The notes under the pieces: model-generated | The model's database searches: none | What the model was told of the DNA's origin: nothing | Seen by the model: the letters and a program-made list of their open reading frames with translations, nothing else | Made by a program: the position numbers and the translations under genes | Shown here: positions 61,399 to 64,000 of the stretch, piece after piece | Layout: the number at the start of each line of letters is the position of its first letter | Position numbering within the stretch: position 1 is the stretch's first letter | NCBI RefSeq assembly: GCF_021555175.1 | Contig: NZ_JAKGRW010000006.1 | Span: forward strand, 62,001 to 126,000 | DNA from: Nocardioides alcanivorans | GTDB taxonomy: Bacteria > Actinomycetota > Actinomycetes > Propionibacteriales > Nocardioidaceae | Direction: 5' to 3' | Length of the DNA stretch: 64,000 nucleotides

Positions 61399-61590
61399 AG
61401 CTGGTTCGGTGCCCCACCCAGGGGTGACGACGAAAGAGGGAACCCGGTGTGAATCCGGGACTGCCCCGCAGCGGTGAATGGGAACGAACTCCGTCACAAG
61501 CACTGGACCCCCGGGTCCGGGAAGCGACGGTCAGTAGGCCAGGCACGAGCTCGACGCCCCGCCCATGAGTCCGAAGACCTGCCAGTGCTC
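61399..61590 (+). ncRNA. Cobalamin (B12) riboswitch
   Basis: The conserved B12 aptamer is plain: AAAGAGGGAACCCGGTGTGA at 61433 onward, then ATCCGGGACTGCCCCGCAGCGGTGA, GTCACAAGCACTGG, and the closing GAGTCCGAAGACCTGCCAGTG. CTGG near 61401 can pair with CCAG near 61583 as P1. About 145 nt separate it from the importer start and contain further small hairpins. By family precedent, bound cobalamin represses the downstream uptake operon. A TATAGG box at 61382 may be its -10. Confidence 0.95.
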
Positions 61591-61733
61591 CGCCGTCAGT
61601 GGCGGAGGTCCGCGGCCCCGAGGGAGGGCCAGAGGATCTGGCGAGTCACCTGCATCCGGCGCGCTGCCATCCTCTCCACCACCCTCGACGCGGAAGCACT
61701 TCCGAGCGTCGTTCACGAGGGGTGGACAGCAGG

Positions 61734-62852
61734 GTGAGCAGCGGTGTTCGCACAGGTGGACCGGATCTGGAGCGGGGCGTCACGCCTGATGCCGGGGCGA
61801 GCGCCAGACGTGGCGGCGGATCACGACGTCGGTTGCCGTTCTTGCCCCTGGCAGCCGTCCTCCTCGTCGCGGCCATCGCCAGTGTGATCGTCTCCCTCGC
61901 CTTCGGGTCCGAGAGGATCCCGGTCGACGAGGTCGTCGCGACGGTCACCGACCGCCTTCGCGGCAACGAACCCGGTCGTTGGGACATCATCGTCTGGGAG
62001 CTGAGGTTGCCGAGGGCGCTCATGGCCCTGGTGGTCGGTGCGGGCCTGGCCGTGGCGGGGGCCGGTATGCAGACCTTGGTCCGCAACCCTCTCGCCGATC
62101 CGTATCTCCTGGGGATCAGCTCGGGCGCCTCCGTGGGCGCCACAGCTGCCATCACCACGGGGGTGCTCAGCGGCTTCGGTATCCATGCCCTCTCGGCCGG
62201 GGCCCTTCTCGGGGCGATCGGATCGACCCTCCTGGTGTGGCTGGTGGCCACCGCGCAGGGCGGCCTCACCCCGCTTCGACTCGTGCTGTCCGGCGTGGTG
62301 CTCTCCTCGGGCCTGTCGGCGATCGCGTCGTTCCTGGTCTTCCTCAGCGATGACCCGCGGGCAGCGAACTCGGTGATGTTCTGGATGCTGGGCAGCGTCG
62401 GCGGCGCGACCTGGGAGAGGCTGTGGATCCCCACGATCGTGGTGGCCTGCGCTGCTGCGACGCTGCTTGCCCTGCACCGTTGGATGGACGCGTTGGCCGC
62501 CGGGCCGGAGACTGCGGCCGCCCTGGGCGTCAACGTCGCCGTGCTGCGCACCCTCTTGTTCCTCGGCCTTGCCGTGCTGGTGGGCATCATCGTTGCGGTC
62601 AGCGGCGGCATTGGTTTCGTGGGTCTGATCGTGCCGCATGCGGCACGCCTGCTGGTCGGTGCAAGACATCGGGTGGTCCTCCCGATCGCTGCGTTGGCGG
62701 GTGGGACCTTCCTGGTGTGGGTCGACGTGCTGGCTCGGATCGCCGTACGCCCCCAGGAGATCCCGTTGGGTGTGGTGACCGGTGTGGTGGGTGCGCCGCT
62801 CTTCCTGATCCTGATGGGCCGCGGCACCTACCGCTTCGGCGGTGAGCGATGA
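61734..62852 (+). CDS. btuC: FecCD-type ABC importer permease, probably cobalamin
   Basis: This is the membrane subunit of a type II ABC importer. The protein has about ten hydrophobic segments and FecCD signatures: [44 protein letters not shown] and, later, [24 protein letters not shown]12 uptake is inferred from the riboswitch just upstream. A corrinoid or haem-like substrate remains possible. The start is uncertain: GTG at 61734 is used, and GTG at 61722 is also in frame. It overlaps the ATPase gene by four bases. Confidence 0.88.
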   Translation: MSSGVRTGGPDLERGVTPDAGASARRGGGSRRRLPFLPLAAVLLVAAIASVIVSLAFGSERIPVDEVVATVTDRLRGNEPGRWDIIVWELRLPRALMALVVGAGLAVAGAGMQTLVRNPLADPYLLGISSGASVGATAAITTGVLSGFGIHALSAGALLGAIGSTLLVWLVATAQGGLTPLRLVLSGVVLSSGLSAIASFLVFLSDDPRAANSVMFWMLGSVGGATWERLWIPTIVVACAAATLLALHRWMDALAAGPETAAALGVNVAVLRTLLFLGLAVLVGIIVAVSGGIGFVGLIVPHAARLLVGARHRVVLPIAALAGGTFLVWVDVLARIAVRPQEIPLGVVTGVVGAPLFLILMGRGTYRFGGER

Positions 62853-63702
62853 CAGTGCGCGTCCCGACCGAGGCACCAGCACTGCGGCTGGACGGGGTCT
62901 CGGCGCGGCTCGGCAATCGTGAGGTCCTGCGTGGCGTCGACCTCGAAGTGCCGGCAGGCAGCCGTCTGGGCATCATCGGGGTCAACGGTGCCGGGAAGTC
63001 GACCCTGCTCCGGGTGCTGGCCGGAGTGCTGCGACCCAGCGCTGGGACGGCACTCATCGCCGATGCCGAGGGAGGGCTCCAGGCGACGACTCGCATGCGT
63101 TCCCGGGTCCGCGCCCGACGCCTTGCGTTCGTGCCCCAGGAAGAGGGGTTGCCGCCGAGATGCTGCTCGGCGAGATGGTTGCGCTCGGCCGGGTGCCCCG
63201 AACCCGCCCGTGGTCACGTGGTGGCCCCGAGGAGCGGCGGATCGTGCTCGCCGCCTTGGACGCGGTCGGGCTGGCCGACCACGTCGACGCACCCTGTGTC
63301 GAACTCTCCGGTGGGGAGAAGCGCCGGGCCGTGCTGGCACGAGGCCTGGCGCAGCAGTGTCCAGTGATGCTGCTGGACGAGCCGACCAACCACTTGGACG
63401 TCGCCTGGCAACTGCGTCTCCTGGAGACCGTCGCGGCGCAGTCCCAGACCCTGGTCGTCACCATCCACGACCTGGATCTGGCACTGCGTTCCTTCGATCG
63501 GTTGGCCGTCGTCGGCTGGCCGGAGGGGAGCGACAGCCGGCACGAGCCCGCGACCATCGTCGCCCAGGGGACGCCGGCCGAGGTGCTCGGCGCTGATCGG
63601 ATCCGCACCCACTTCGGCATCGGTTCGGTCCAGGTTCCGCACCCATACAACGACCAACCCCATCTGCTCATCCACCCACGAGAGGAAACTCCCACGCCAT
63701 GA
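62849..63702 (+). CDS. btuD: ABC importer ATPase, probably cobalamin (one apparent frameshift)
   Basis: This is the nucleotide-binding subunit. It has Walker [10 protein letters not shown] near residue 48, signature [19 protein letters not shown], Walker [13 protein letters not shown] and the switch [13 protein letters not shown]. The frame loses a base at GGGG 63145-63148. One more G restores [22 protein letters not shown], the Q-loop region, and gives about 284 residues. Both ends overlap neighbours in ATGA, so permease, ATPase and binding protein are coupled. Confidence 0.9.
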
Positions 63703-64000
63703 CAACCTCCCTGCACCGGGCCCGCATCGCAGGCCTCGCCGCACTCGTCCTCAGCACATTGACCCTCAGCGCCTGCGGCTCGGACGACGACACGGACTCT
63801 GCCGGGTCGGCCGGGGCCGACGCCGTCAGTGTCGAGAACTGCGGGCAGCAGGTCACCGTCGACGAGCCCGTCACCGAGCTGTATGCCTATGACGGCGGCA
63901 TCATCTCCATCGTCCTGGCCGCAGGCGCCCGCGACCAGCTGGTGGCAGTGACCGGGATGGAGCGTGATGAAGCGCTCCTCGAACTCGCCTACCCGAGTGC
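63699..64000 (+). CDS. btuF: ABC importer substrate-binding lipoprotein, 5' part (partial)
   Basis: The frame runs from the ATG at 63699 off the window end. It has a lipoprotein signal ending TLTLSACGSDDD, a short acidic linker, and then VENCGQQVTVDEPVTELYAYDGGIISIVLAAGARDQLVAVTGM, the start of a periplasmic-binding-protein type 2 (BtuF/FhuD-like) domain. As the third gene of the riboswitch-controlled operon it would deliver substrate to the permease. Confidence 0.88.
   Translation, partial: MTTSLHRARIAGLAALVLSTLTLSACGSDDDTDSAGSAGADAVSVENCGQQVTVDEPVTELYAYDGGIISIVLAAGARDQLVAVTGMERDEALLELAYPS

Overview
The window is about 70% GC, gene dense, and uses many GTG starts and SD-less starts with a -10 box 6-7 bases upstream. 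Its gene neighbourhoods are actinobacterial: rsmI divergent from a protein mannosyltransferase, tatD-rpfB-rsmA-ispE, glnA2-glnE and furA-katG. Together with several DUF222-HNH genes set among GGTCTCGACAAGCTCGACC-type repeats, this suggests a chromosomal segment from the Propionibacteriales, most likely Nocardioides or a close relative. No tRNA, rRNA, CRISPR array, phage or classical IS transposase was seen. Layout, 1-17.5 kb: a DUF1214-like protein, a membrane protein, then a leftward housekeeping block (GNAT, rsmI, alpha/beta hydrolase, tatD, rpfB, rsmA, ispE, ABC-F ATPase). Next come a protein O-mannosyltransferase, metB, a LolA-like lipoprotein, msrA and a nitroreductase. 17.6-20 kb: first DUF222-HNH unit. 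20-39.3 kb: PQQ-type sugar dehydrogenase, panB, nadE, a secreted LolA-like protein, glnA2-glnE, a satD-like pair, selO divergent from furA-katG, a 5'-3' exonuclease, a zinc alcohol dehydrogenase and a lipoprotein. 39.3-41.4 kb: second DUF222-HNH unit. 41.5-54.3 kb: YihY/YtxH envelope genes, a TspO protein, a Wadjet-type jetA-jetB-jetC operon without jetD, a small S24-like protein, a metallo-hydrolase, small unknowns and a dicarboxylate symporter. 54.3-56.5 kb: third DUF222-HNH unit. 56.7-64 kb: GyrI-like, DUF3592, GNAT, DUF2384-like, DUF2200, M20 amidohydrolase and YccF genes, then a cobalamin riboswitch followed by a FecCD-type ABC importer. Two patterns matter for reading the annotation. First, eleven genes, including normally indispensable ones, are broken by 18 one-base losses; 17 lie in runs of four or five G or C. 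These look like homopolymer under-calls, so I annotate the genes across the breaks as intact. Second, the three DUF222-HNH genes share one architecture: repeat arm, 86-87 bp leader, CDS, conserved GC hairpin, then a repeat arm of opposite polarity. A repeat-flanked 20-bp segment lies in opposite orientation in two of the units. This recurrent unit (REP13E12-like) and the jetABC operon lacking its nuclease are the best candidates for unusual biology.
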